The notes beneath the pieces were generated by a model. That model was not told the DNA's origin, did no database searches, and saw only the letters and a list, made by a program, of their open reading frames with translations. This document shows positions 19,517 through 31,591 of a DNA stretch of 64,000 nt, in pieces; the first letter of the stretch is position 1, and each line of letters starts with the position of its first letter. The translations under genes were made by a program, and so were the position numbers. Source of the DNA: Ceratopteris richardii (taxonomy: Eukaryota > Streptophyta > Polypodiopsida > Polypodiales > Pteridaceae); the NCBI GenBank assembly GCA_020310875.1, contig CM035423.1, positions 128,662,811 through 128,726,810 of the forward strand, in the 5' to 3' direction.

Positions 19517-20640
19517 GATGTGCATGATGCTATTGTCGATTTCCTATCACATATTGATCATGGAGAAGCCCTCGAAGGTGTAGATGACACTCTTCTAGAC
19601 GGAGAAGGTTTTTGGTGGTTAAAGTTGAGAATCCACCTCAAACTTAGCCTATGTGGTACGAGGAAATGCTTAGTTTTATTGAAAATGGTATTGCTCCATC
19701 GTACTTAAGTTCTATAGCACGAAAAAAACTGGGCCTTTGTGGTCGTAGGTTTACAGTGATTATGGGATAGATGTAACATAAGGATCCGACTGCCATTTGG
19801 ATGTGCTGCATGCCTCCACACGAGGTGCACGCAGTCATTTCAAAGGCTCATGCAGCTGAAGCTAGTGGGCACTTCAACCATTTGATTATGGTTTGGAAAA
19901 TTCAGCAATCTGGATTATGGTGGCCAACTATGTACTCAGATGTTCAACATGCGATATGAAATTGTGATCCATGCCAACGCATGGGCGAACCTCGGGACAA
20001 TCAATATTTTCTGTTGCAACCAATTCTTCCACTTGAACCGTTCCAAAAATGGGGTTTGGAATTTATAGGTCCGATCAAACCACCTGCAGCTTGCACAGGA
20101 GCCCTGTACATCTTGACCTGTACGGATTATTACACGTGATGGGCCGAAGCATGGGCAACCAAGAAAGCGACTACATGAACAATTGCAAGGAAATTGCAAA
20201 ATGACATTTTTCCTCATTATGGCTTACCTTGGGAATTAGTCTCCGATCGGGGAACTCATTTTTTGAATCAGTTAATTGCAGAACTTGTTGTGGAATATCA
20301 AATTAAGCATAAGTTTAGTTCCCCCTATTAGCCACAAGCGAATGGCTTAGCAGAAAGCATTAACAAAGTTTTACTTCACATGCTACAAAAAATGTTGATG
20401 GATTGGACAGATCAGTGGGAAATAATGCTCCCCACTGTCCTCTGGGCATAGAGGACCTCATACAAAGTATCTATGGGTAGCACACCTTTTAAGTTGCTTT
20501 ACGAGCAAGAGGCCATCCTTCCATTTGAATTTGCAGTACCCAATCTCCGGATTGCGATGCAAAAGAAATTGGTTCCGGAGGAGTCATTCGCCTACCGCAT
20601 GGAGCAGTTGCAACAACTGGATGAATAATGTTATCACAAC
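19517..20640 (+). pseudogene. G: decayed gypsy RNase H tail and integrase
   Basis: Starts at the end of RNase H (DFLSHIDHGEALEGVDDT, matching the E1 sequence near 8545). The integrase zinc domain follows at about 19800-19990 (CMPPHEVHAVI, HFNH, then a CDPCQR-like motif). The core is at about 20030-20620 with WGLEFIGP (expected Asp changed to Glu), DRGTHF and NGLAES. Several TGA and TAG codons interrupt it, including changes from Trp and Gln codons. The parent relative of the E1 family is clear from residue-by-residue similarity. It cannot encode a working integrase. Confidence 0.85.
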
Positions 20641-20858
20641 TTTTTATTGTTATAGGAAGTCTAGAGTAGGCAAAAGAAGTGGGATGATCGGAATCTCCGA
20701 TCTAAGATTTTTTGGCCACGAGATTTTGTGCTGTACTTTGACTCCAAAATGAAGAGAAAGATGGGTAAATTGAAATTACGCTGGACTAGTTCGTTCCTTA
20801 TTTTGTGAGTCGGAACTAAGTACAAATTTGAGAATTGAGGTACCATAATCAGCAATCA

Positions 20859-21239
20859 TGGCTCAGACTCGCAACTCTCTACATAGGTAGGCAAGACATA
20901 AAAGGTTGCACACTTTGCTGAATTGAGCTTATTTGGTGAGTTTGCATACAAAGAGACTACAAGGAGTAGCGTATCCGAGTGCTATAGCAGCAAAGGAGAA
21001 AAGCAGTAGTTCAACTATGGCCGTTTCCTTCTCAGATTGCCACTTGTTGTACATCCCAGAGAAGCTATCATAGGTGCAGAAAGATTGGTTTGAATGTAGA
21101 GGTCTCTTACAATGAGCCATGCTAGATTGGAGAAGCATATGACCTCACCCATAGGCGAAGGTATAGCAATGGAGATCACCCGAGTTGTACATCCCAGAGA
21201 AGCTATCACAGAAGCAGAAAGATTGGTTTGAATGCAAAG
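20859..21239 (+). pseudogene. G: ORF B-like remnant, left part
   Basis: Begins with an ATG (20859, MAQTRN) at the place after pol where E1 has accessory ORFs, but is full of stops. A 138-bp unit (21046-21183) is repeated in tandem from 21184; the second copy is cut by E2 at 21245 and resumes at 31592. No family is recognised from this part alone. Confidence 0.45.
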
Positions 21240-21244
21240 GTCTC
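21240..21244. repeat. E2 target-site duplication, left (GTCTC)
   Basis: GTCTC precedes E2 and GTCCC (31587-31591) follows it. The uninterrupted first tandem unit at 21100 shows the original GGTCTCTTACAATG site, which confirms the 5-bp duplication with one later change. Confidence 0.75.
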
Positions 21245-22270
21245 TGTTAGACGGCCGCCGAAAAAAGGACAAATGAACTTGGACAGGCATATTAAATGTA
21301 AAGGAACCTTTTGGGAAACGCGCAGGTAACTAAAGATTCGCGCACCCTTGTAAAAAAAATCTTCTATATAAGGCAATGAGAAAAGAGTGGCCGAGAGCCC
21401 GTTTTTGGGGAATTGTAAGCATTTTGTTTGAAGTGTGTATGTCGTTGAGAAGATTGAACTCTACTCTGTTCTGCTCTGTTCTGTGCTCCGTCTAGTCGTT
21501 TAATCGCACTGTGGTGCAGAGTTACGAATCTCTTCGGTAATGGTTGAGTGTGTCTCTGAGTGTTATTAAGTTGTAGTGTGTTGTTTGTCAATCTTTATGC
21601 TGAACAAGGGAATGTGAAAAGTAGCCCCGAACTGTTTGCGTGTTAACATTTTCTGTAAGTGACCAAATTCGATACAGTAGTCTACGTTCACTGTTGATTC
21701 CGATCACAGGAAGACTAGTATCTGTAATGGTCGGAGTGCGAGTAGGACACTGTTAAGTCTGTGACTAGTCGATTGTGCTTAGGAGATTTGTTGCTCGAGT
21801 TTGGCATACGGTGAGTTTGCATAACTTCAGGGTATAGATGTCTATTTGGTATACCTTTGTTTTGAAGAAGTGCGTATTAGGTGATCTTCGTTTACTGAAG
21901 TATATTATTCTATTGGATACAAGTAACCGGACTACTGCTCAGATAGCTATAGCAGGATCAGTTCGGAAGTTCTAAGTCCAGTACACCGAACAGTTATCAG
22001 TTGTTCAGAGTTGAGTACTGAGCTAAGACGCGAGAGAGCATTTATGCTTGTGTAAGAAGCTGGGAAAATAGTACAGGGCCTCTGTCTAACAGACCCCTAC
22101 CACTCCCAAGAACCCATGTGGCTAAGAGTTAATTTACTTTTAATTATCACGGTAGTAGTGATCAGATCAACCAGTTAACCTGCACACGGAAGAGTAGAGA
22201 GTCGGGGATGCCCAACATTCTAAAGTATTCGGAGTCCGAAATCAGAGTCTGTAGCATCTAACGGCTAACA
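21245..22270 (+). repeat. E2 5' LTR
   Basis: About 1026 bp, ends GGCTAACA before the PBS (TGGCACCGTCTGTGGGA at 22273). A canonical TATATAA lies at 21365-21371 and the conserved block at 22062-22128. It lacks a ~23-bp stretch (GGTAGTATTGTGTTACGAAT) present in the 3' LTR and similar to E1, so this copy probably lost it. Confidence 0.9.
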
Positions 22271-22446
22271 TTTGGCACCGTCTGTGGGAAAGTGGCATCA
22301 GACTGCCAGTTATCTGTGAGAAAGTGGCATTAGAGTGCCAGCTGTTTGTCAGAATCAAACATCACGTTTATCGTTCGATTGACAGACGGTAGCAACAGAG
22401 CCAGATTGTTGCAAACTGCTCAGATAGTGTTACTGCGCAATGATAC

Positions 22447-24897
22447 ATGCCGGTTACTTGGTCTGGCGAAACGTATCCTAAGAACCATAAGGCTGGAGCA
22501 CATAAAGTGCTAAAGACAACCCTAGGAGAAGAAGGTATAACGCGGTCTGACCCAGTGGTCAAGCAAGTTAAGAACGTTAGAATTAATTCTGGTCATATTC
22601 CGGTGGAACGATCAACGCCTTTGGTACATTTTGGTGATACTTCGACCCAGCCTATCGAAGATATAGTAATTCCAGAATCTACCAAGACGCCGCTGGAAAC
22701 CAGTTTAACAATTTTGGATAAAGATTCAGAGTTATCCACGATTAGAAACACTCTAGGAAAAGAGATCAGTAAAAGCGGAAAAACACTGCATTCTAGCACA
22801 ATTTTGGTTCATTCCGGTGATATTCTGGTAATAGAATCACCAACTGTAGGCAAAGGCTTAGCATTTTTTGCAGAATCCTCAGCCCAACCAGCGTGCTTGG
22901 AAGAAAGATTTCAGATATTGGACATCTAGAAGGAAGGAAAGCTGTTCGAAGCAGAAATCCGACGCATTCTAAGTAAAAACAGCACACCGAAAGGCACACC
23001 ATCCGGCGATACAAGTTCCGATAGTTCATCCAACCAACCTCGAGATACAAAAGGAAGGCCTAATACACTCACAATGAATGGACAACAACAGCAACAACAG
23101 TTATGTCAACCAAGGCTGCCTCCAACAGGAGTAACATACATGAAATTCAGTGGATTCCCAGGAGATGATCCGGACGCTCACGTACGTACTTTCGAGATAA
23201 GTTATGCAGTTCTTAACCATCCACCGGATCAGGCGTGTAAGGCCATTGTTTTTCAATCTACACTGGTCAATGAAGCAGCTAGATGGCTTACGGAATACGA
23301 TATTAATCATTTCGGTAACTATGACACAGTACGAGACGCTTTTCTGCAACGATTCAGGCTAAAGAAGAATCCCGCCAAAATCTTCGATTATTTACAAAAC
23401 AACCGAGAGAAGGCAAATCAGACTGTCCAGGAGTATGCTACACTCTTTAGAACACACTTACGACAGATACCATAGGCCCATGCTAACTTACCTGATGATG
23501 TCATCACTCAGTGGTTCATCAATGGCTTAACCCCACAACTGAAACAGATCATGATCATAAGATGTGTCGGAGCTATGATGCTGGATGCAGTCATTGCCAT
23601 GGCTCTTCAACTGGAATCCAAAGTCGGTGGATTTACAGAAGATCTGGAGTGGTTAAAAACAAACAAAAATATGGCTGAAGATATAACCAGACAAGTATAC
23701 TGCATCACATGCAAAAATTCAGGTCATACTAGTGCCAATTGTGCACTAAATCAAACGTTTTGCGCTATCTGCAACACTGCCGGACACACCACCGGAAATT
23801 GTGTCTACAACGCCAGAGTACAGGGAACAGCAATGGTCAATGCAGTTATTCAAGAACATGGACAGCCAGCGAATCACTATGTGCCTCCGCAACTGAGAAA
23901 CAATCAACTGCAAGGATATCGGAACTACCAAGGACATAGGAACAAAAATTATAATGCAAACCGTTGGCAAAACGGACCACCACCGGAAAATCCCAATTTA
24001 CCACCGCCACGCTGTCATTTTTGTGGTGAATTCGGACACATTAGAAGATTTTGCAAAGATGCAGCTGAGTATGATCAAAGGAAGAAGGAGCGACAAAACC
24101 CAATGGGCAACATGGTACAAATCACAACCGTAGAAACACAGACTGCTACAGTCCAGACCCGATCCGGTAAACAACTGCAGTCGGCAGCAGAAATATTCGA
24201 ACCTGGGATACGAGAACAACATAGGATGTATAACAAGGCTAGTCACTGGAGCGCAACAGAACCACCAGTGTTCCCAGAACCTATTCCGATGACTCAGGCT
24301 TCGTCGACAAAGGAAGGAACACCACAAAAGGAAGCAGCAGCGGAGCCATCATCAGCAGTAGACATAACAGGAGATACTTCTGCATCAGCGGAGACCTCAA
24401 GTTCAAAGGAGTAGGACAACCAATCTCAACAGGCCTGGGAAATTTTATCCAAGGCATTTATCACCCTGCCTCTAGGCCAACTTCTGGCATTAGTACCTGG
24501 GATTCGACAACAGTTCCAGCAACAGTTCAGTCCGGTGCCTTCTTGTATTCCGGCAACAGCAGCAGTTCAACCGGAACATGATTCTATGGTTGACCATTCA
24601 GTTCCCTTGATTACAGTATGGTATAAGAATCATAAAATTATGCAGGTATTGATTGATGGAGGCTCTGGTGTTAACATTGCGACTGCAGCCTTATGCAAAA
24701 GGTTAGGATGGACCAAAATCGAACCAGTTCAATTTTTTGTCAGAATGGCAGATCAATCTAGAGTCCATCCCGTAGGACTTGTGCGGAATGTACCCCTTAC
24801 TTTACAAGGTACGACCTTCAAAATGAACTTTGTTATACTAGATCTGCCGAAATCCACTTTGGATTACAACCTTCTGTTCGGCTGACCTTGGCTGAAG
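22447..24897 (+). pseudogene. E2 Gag-protease, several stops
   Basis: Aligns with E1 Gag-protease from ATG to protease. Stops are at 22927 (TAG), 23473 (TAG), 24412 (TAG) and 24883 (TGA); where E1 can be compared these are Gln (CAA/CAG) or Arg (CGA) codons. No frameshift is seen between 23074 and 24885. Three zinc knuckles remain (CITCKNSGHTSANC, CAICNTAGHTTGNC, CHFCGEFGHIRRFC) and the protease motif is IDGGSGVNIA. At the position of the E1 TAG, E2 has TGG. Confidence 0.9.
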
Positions 24898-27800
24898 CAT
24901 GTGAAGGTAATACAGGACTGGTCTGCACAAGAGCTTACGTTCAAAGATGCCAACCGCAGATATGTGGTAAAATTAGATGCTATACAACCTTGCGAACTTC
25001 ACGCCAGACCATATTTTGCTGAACCAGTCCACATGTTAGATGGACTATCAGATGATGAAGAAGAGGAATTTCTAAAGAATAACGCTGATTTAATGTCTTT
25101 AGGGACTGTTGATCTACAATCCGTTATAGATAACTGGAACACTTCAGTTTGTACAATAGTACCTATCACCGAAAAAGCTAAGCAGGAAGATACTGTCCCA
25201 ACACATGACGATGAATTACAATCGTTGTTCAAGTCAACAGACGATACAGAGAAACCGCAACAGTTTTATGTCCCCGAAGACCAGTTGACCAAGTACAATC
25301 TAGGAGACGAAGATCATCCGCAACCTGTAAAGATAAGGCAAAACTTACTGGAAACATTTAAAGCTGACTTGATTCGACTTCTTCGCGAATTCTCAGACGT
25401 CTTTGCATGGGATTACAAAGATATGAAAGGATTAGATCCGCGCATTTATCAGCATAGAGTCATGTTGAAGCCTGAAGCTAAACCGAACAAGCAGCCCAGC
25501 TACCGGATGAATCCCAATTATGCATCACAGGTAAAAGCCAAACTTGATAGATTATTAAAGGTCGGGTTCATCGTACCAGTGGAGCATGCTGAATGGATCT
25601 CACCCATTGTGATCGTGCCAAAGAAAAATAAGCAACTGCAAATCTGCGTGGATTACCGGAAATTAAATGCAGCAACAATACCAGACCCTTTCCCGATCCC
25701 CTTTTTTGATACCATGCTCGATAGGGTAGCAGGTCATGAAATGTATTCATTCTTAGATGGATACAGTGGTTACAATCAGGTTAGAATGGCTGAAGAAGAT
25801 ATACCAAAAACTGCCTTCATTACCAATTGGGGTGTCTTTGCTTGCACCGTAATGTGGTTCGGATTGAGAAATGCACCAAGCACATTTCAGTGATGTATGC
25901 AGGATATTTTCTCTCCTTATCTCACTTCATTTATGCAAGTATACCTCGATGACTTCTCGATTTTTGGGAAGATGACGGCACATTTGCTTCATCTACGATG
26001 CTGTTTTCAAAAGTGCCGAGAGTACAGACTCTGTCTTAACGCAAACAAATCTGTGTTTGTGGTTTCGTGTGGCAAACTACTTGGTCATATTGTATCTACC
26101 CAAGGTATCCGAGTAGACCCAGATAAGATTTCCGCAATTTTAGAAGCCCCAGTACCCGCCACTCCAAAAGAAGTAATGTGTTTCATGGGTCAAGTACGGT
26201 GGCATGGCAGACACTTACGGTGGCTTGCTCATCTGGTTGTACCACTGAACAGACTAATCACCAAAACTCCCCGGCAGTTCGAATGGACTCAAGAATGCCA
26301 AACTACATTTGATCGACTCAAGTATTTATTGACGCAGGCCCCAATCTTACAACCACCGGACTAGGACAATCCGTTCCATGTTTTTGTCGACGCTTCAGAT
26401 ATTGCGATTGGCAGTATTCTGATGCAGCAAACAAATAAGTGGTTTCGCCCCGTTTATTATGCCAGTAGAAGGCTTGCACTTGCAGAAAAGAACTATTCTA
26501 CCACTGAAAGAGAATGTCTAGGATTGATTTACTCGATCAAAAAGTTTAGACATTATCTTCTAGGCCGGAAATTCACCTTCCATGTGGATCATGCTACCCT
26601 CGTCTATCTAGTAAGACAGCAGCATTTAGGTGGACGATTAGCACGATGGGTGCTACTCTTGCAGGAATTCAATTATGAAGTCATCCACGGACCCGGAAAT
26701 GCACATGCCTTGGTAGATTTCTTATCTCGCCTAGATTTCGGTGAAGCTCCAATAGGCATAGATGACACGACTCCAGCGATCTATAGTTCTGAGCCACTGA
26801 CCGATGAGACTGCCGAATCACAAGCACCACCTACATTTTATGATCAGATTCTAACTTTTCTCACCCAAGGATGCTTTCCATCCCAGACAGCCGAGGCAGT
26901 CCGAAGGAAAATTGCAGTTTTTAGCCGCCGATTCCGGTTAGTTGCTGGAGAACTATATTATGTAGATCACACCGGAATCCTACTTCGCTGTGTCCCTCCG
27001 CATGAAATTAACTCAATCATCACGATGGCTCACTCGACCCCTACTGGTGGTCACTTTGCCACAGATTTGACTCACCGAAAAATTCTGCAAGGAGGTCTCT
27101 GGTGGCCAACTATATACAGAGATGTGGTCCAATTTGTAAAACAGTGCGATAACTGTCAAAGGTCTGGACAACCGCTGCAACGACACTTCTTTCCCTTGTA
27201 GCCAGTCATGCCATTAGAACCATTTCAGAAATGGGGATTAGATTTTATCGGCCCGATCACACCTCCAGCAGTCTTCAGTAACAATAGATACATACTGACC
27301 TGCACAGACTACGCAACCAGATGGGCAGAAGCCTGGGCTTTACGGTCTGCTACAGCGGTTGCAGTAGCAAAATGTCTGCTAAATGATGTCTTCCCACGAT
27401 TTGGCTTACCACTCGAATTGGTCACAGATCAAGGTACTCACTTTGTAAATCAATTAATGAAGGCACTCACCCAATCATTCCAGGTGACACACAAACTCAG
27501 CTCTCCGTATTACCCTCGTGCCAATGGTTTGGACGAAAGTACAAACAAATCACTATTGAATATCCTCCGGAAACTGATCATGGAAGCACCGGAAAGATGG
27601 GATCAACTACTACCTGCAGTATTATGAGCATACCGAACTACATATAAGGTAACAACAGGATTGACACCTTTCAAACTAGCTTATGGCTTAGAAGCAATAG
27701 CACCCATGGAAGTAGTCATCCCAAGTCTGCGTGTAGCAATCACTCAGAAGATGCTACCGGAAGATTCGCTGACAGCACGAATGGACGCACTCAGAGAACT

Positions 27801-28077
27801 TGATGAGCACCGATGGCTCAGCTTTTTAACCATGTGCGAAGTACAACTAAGGCAAGCCAAGACCCACGATCGATATTTGAGAACTCCAATCTTTTCGGTA
27901 GGTCAGCTCGTACTCTTCTACAATGCAAAGTCGGATAGAGCAGCAGGAAAGTTCAAACTACGATGGCTCGGCCCTTTCAAGATCTCAGAACAAATTGGTC
28001 CGGCAACTTTTCGGTTGACTACATTGACCGGAAATCCACTTCCAAAAGTAATCAATGGGTCGAAGCTGCGACCGTAA
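24898..28077 (+). pseudogene. E2 Pol, stop-interrupted
   Basis: Same domain order as E1 Pol: RT (FLDGYSGYNQ; YLDDF at about 25950), RNase H (VDASDIAIGS split by a stop), integrase zinc domain (STPTGGH, CDNCQR) and core (WGLDFIGP, TDQGTHF; NGLDES in place of NGLAES). Stops are at 25891 (TGA for Arg), 26362 (TAG for Trp), 27199 (TAG for Gln) and 27625 (TGA for Trp). The frame is otherwise continuous, so decay has been mainly by point transitions. It ends early with TAA at 28075, about 17 codons before the E1 stop. Confidence 0.9.
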
Positions 28078-28411
28078 TCACGCTACTAGTCCGCATTAAA
28101 TTATTCGACGGCAGGCCACGTTTTGTGTAATCTTTTTCTTTTTTCTTTCTTCCTTTTTATAAATAGCCGTGTTTTGTAAAATCTTTATGTTACTAGCCGC
28201 CCCACTCAACAGTCACCCAAGCACGCACGCCAGCATGCAAACCGTATCATTCCCGCACCGCACAATGATACCCACCCTGTTCCCCTCCCCATCGTGTTGT
28301 TCCTACTTAACCCTTTCGGCAACGCCAAAATCGCTACTGTGTTGTGTGTTAATGTTCTGTGCGACCTCTTGCGCTCTGCATTTGTGTTCATAGTCTGTCT
28401 CAGCAAACGCC

Positions 28412-30503
28412 ATGGAAGCGATAGCCAACTTTGCTGCCTTCCGCGATGGTATCCCTACCGAGGTAGGTGAATACCTGCGTTGTAGAGGGTTGGCCAACTT
28501 CGCTGAGTTGCCTTGGCACTCAGTGGAAGCCCATCCCTTCTTCACGCAAATAATCCCTGCTATTGCCCAGTCCCCCGCCACCGAACGCCAATGGGTTTTC
28601 CCCTCGCTACCTTTGCGAACCATCATCACCTTCCAAGCCTTCTCTGAAGCCTTCTGCCTCACCCCGCAAGGCAGAGAAAATGGCCCTAGTATCCCCCTCG
28701 CCCGCATGACCGAACTGTTCCCCCGATCATCCTCCAACGAATACGCCATTCTCTGCCGCCCTGAACCCGAACGACTAGCTCTGCAATTCTTAGTCGCCAT
28801 ACTCAATCTTCAGAAGCGCACCTACGGCATCTCACGCCCATTTTATTCCGCCCTAGATTTAGCTGCCCGAGAACCAGTCAATTTCGCCTCCTACTTTTTC
28901 CATAGAATCCACAAAGAGTGCGTAGCTATAGTAAAGCAGGTAAACAAAGGAACCACCCCACGCTCTCGCCTCCCCCATATCCTATCCTTCCTTTTTCCAG
29001 CCATTCTTGCTGCACAACCCCCACCCTGAGGTCCCATACTTAGGCACGAAGAATCAGTCCAACTACTCGACGACGATGAAGAAGAGGATGAGGAGATCAA
29101 CCAACTCTTCCGCAATAAGAGAATCCGGATCAGCTCCTCAGAAAGCGAAGCACAAGGATCCGTCGGAAAGGATCAAGACACCCAAAACGAAGAACAAGAA
29201 GAGACCTTCCACGACACAGCCACTTCCATCCACAACGAATCATCGGCCGACCACCACAACCAGCAGAATCACACAGAAAGAGAACCAGTCTCAACCGAAG
29301 AAGCATCAGAACGACGAGAAGATGAACAACAAGTTGCCGACAGCGCACTCGACACCCTACTGAAGGCCATCGAATCCACCACCGCCCATACTACAGGTGA
29401 ACACCAACCCATCCATCAGGTAACTCACACTGCATCCCCCGGTCCTCAATCCCCACCAGTCAACCCTCCCCCCCACCCATTTTTGAATCCTCTTCTTCCT
29501 CCCTCAACTATTTGCCCCCGACATCCCCCCAAATCCAAACCCAAACCTCCGCGCAACCGCAACACCCCCTTCTCCTTCCCGCCGTTCCGGTCTTTCCCGA
29601 ACTGGCCGCCATGGGCCAAATGCTCATTACCCTTTCACAACAACTTCCGGTACAGTTGAGTGAAGTCACGAACACGATTCGTCAAGACCTGCAGCACAAA
29701 GTCGACCTAATGGAAGCTGACATCATCCCTCTCCAAGAAGAAGTCGACGCCATAAAAGCAGAGAATCATCAATTACAGACACAATAGCAGATCTCAAAGG
29801 ACAAGTTTCGGCACAACAAGGACTAATACAGCAACGGAATGACGCATTGGAGCAACTTGCTGCCAAAGACCAACTATTGAACGCAGCCCAAGAAGAAATC
29901 AGGAAACTGAAGACCGCCCTACAAGAAAAGGAAGACATCAGCACATCCCTCGAAGAATTGGTCGTCGAAACGAAAGCACAATTGCAGGAGATAACCCAGA
30001 AGAATCAGGAACAGCAGCGAGAAGCAAAACAAGTTGAAGACGAGCTCCGAAGAGCTCAGGAATGCTTGGACGAGGCAAACAATATGCTGAGATGCGAATT
30101 AACCAGGGAAGCCAAATACCAAAAAGATCTAGCAAATGCTCGCAGAGAACGGGATGCATACTACAAAACGATCGAATTTCAGAACCAGCAACTCGAGCGA
30201 CTAGACAACCAATTGTGAAATCAGAAGGAACGAGTCACGGATATGCAGAAGAAAGTCACCGAAATAAAGACATCCCGGAACGCTGCATTATCCAATGACT
30301 TTTATTTACAAGAGGCCTTCTTACAGACCCAGGCCGAAATTTTGTTAACCCAAGCCATAGCTCTTAGCTCCGTTAGAACGGACGCTCAACTATTAGAACC
30401 GACTACTCTAGTTCAGATGATAGAAACTATTAAAAAGAAAATTACCCGAACGTTTAGGCTCGCCCGAAGCATGTATTTAGAAGGTCTCGTAGTAGAACCA
30501 TAA
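28412..30503 (+). pseudogene. E2 ORF A, disrupted
   Basis: Homologue of E1 ORF A from the GCCATGG start to the C-terminus (ARSMYLEGL). The globular domain has GLANFAELPW, EPVNFASYFF and SRLPHILSFLF. A TGA at 29027-29029 ends the first frame in the linker; a one-base loss near 29785 shifts frame in the coiled coil; another TGA is at 30216-30218. The last part (30243-30503) reads well. High conservation of the N-terminal domain with many silent differences suggests past purifying selection; a dN/dS count would test that. The TAA at 30501 is followed within a few bases by the pre-LTR motif, so no ORF B exists here. Confidence 0.85.
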
Positions 30504-30506
30504 GAA

Positions 30507-30537
30507 CCTGCGGGTTCGAGTCCACCGTGCGTGCTAG
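30507..30537 (+). promoter_or_regulatory. Pre-LTR motif with Pol III B-box-like core (E2)
   Basis: GGTTCGAGTCC at 30513-30523 is an exact match to the B-box consensus and lies 14 bp from the 3' LTR. Unlike in E1 it is non-coding here, so its conservation is not explained by a protein. Confidence 0.55.
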
Positions 30538-31586
30538 TGTTAGATGGCCGCCGAAAAAAGGACAAATGAACTTGGACAGGCATATTAAATGTAAAAGAAC
30601 CTTTCGGGAAACGCGCAGGTAACTAAAGATTCACGCACCCTTGTGAAAAAAATCTTCTATATAAGGCAATGAGAAAAGAGTGGCCGAGAGCCCGTTTTTG
30701 GGGAATTGTAAGCGTACTGTTTGAAGTGTGTATGTCGTTGAGAAGATTGAACTCTACTATGTTCTGCTCTGTTATGTGCTCCATCTAGTCGTTTAATCGC
30801 ACTATAGTGCAGAGTTACGAATCGGTAGTATTGTGTTACGAATCTGTTCGGTAATGGTTGAGTGTGTCTCTGAGTGTTATTAAGTTGCAGTGTGTTGTTT
30901 GTGAGTCTTTATGCTGAACAAGGGAATGTGAAAAGCAGCCCCGAACTGTTTGCGTGTTAACATTTTCTGTAAGTGACCAAATTCGATACAGTAGTCTGCG
31001 TTCACTGTTGATTCGGATCACAGGAAGACTAGTATCTGTAATGGTCGGAGTGCGAGTAGGACACTGTTAAGTCTGTGACTAGTCGATTGTGGTTAGGAGA
31101 TTTGTTGCTCGAGTTTGGCATACGGTGAGCTTGCATAACTTCAGGGTATAGATGTCTGTTTGGTATACCTGTCTGTTCTGAAGAAGTGTGTATTAGGTGA
31201 TCTTCGTTTACTGAAGTATATTATTCTATTGGATACAAGTAACCAGACTACTGCTCAGATAGCTATAGCAGGATCAGTTCGGAAGTTCTAAGTCCATTAC
31301 ACCGAACAGTTATCAGTTGTTCAGAGTTGAGTACTGAGCTAAGACGCGAGAGAGCATTTATGCTTGTGTAAGAAGCTGGGAAAATAGTAAAGGGCCTCTG
31401 TCTAACAGACCCCTACCACTCCCAAGAACCCACGTGGCTAAGAGTTAATTTACTTTTAATTATCACGGTAGTAGTGATCAGATCAACCAATTAACCTGCA
31501 CACGGAAGAGTAGAGAGTCGGGGACGCCCAACATTCTAAAGTATTCGGAGTCCGAAATCAGAGTCTATAGCCTCTAACGGCTAATA
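30538..31586 (+). repeat. E2 3' LTR
   Basis: Starts TGTTAGATGG and ends GGCTAATA, with the terminal CA changed to TA. It has TATATAA at 30658-30664 and the conserved block at 31378-31445, and is followed by GTCCC. Confidence 0.9.
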
Positions 31587-31591
31587 GTCCC

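Larger units (their letters stand above)
21245..31586 (+). mobile_element. E2: older E1-related gypsy element inserted in G
   Basis: Bounded by LTRs at 21245-22270 and 30538-31586 that start TGTTAGA(C/T)GGCCGCCG, with a 5-bp target duplication. Order is PBS, gag-protease, pol, ORF A, pre-LTR motif, LTR. Proteins are very similar to E1, but the LTRs and leader are diverged and ORF B is absent. Nonsense codons are scattered through gag-pol and ORF A. E2 is inactive. Confidence 0.95.
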
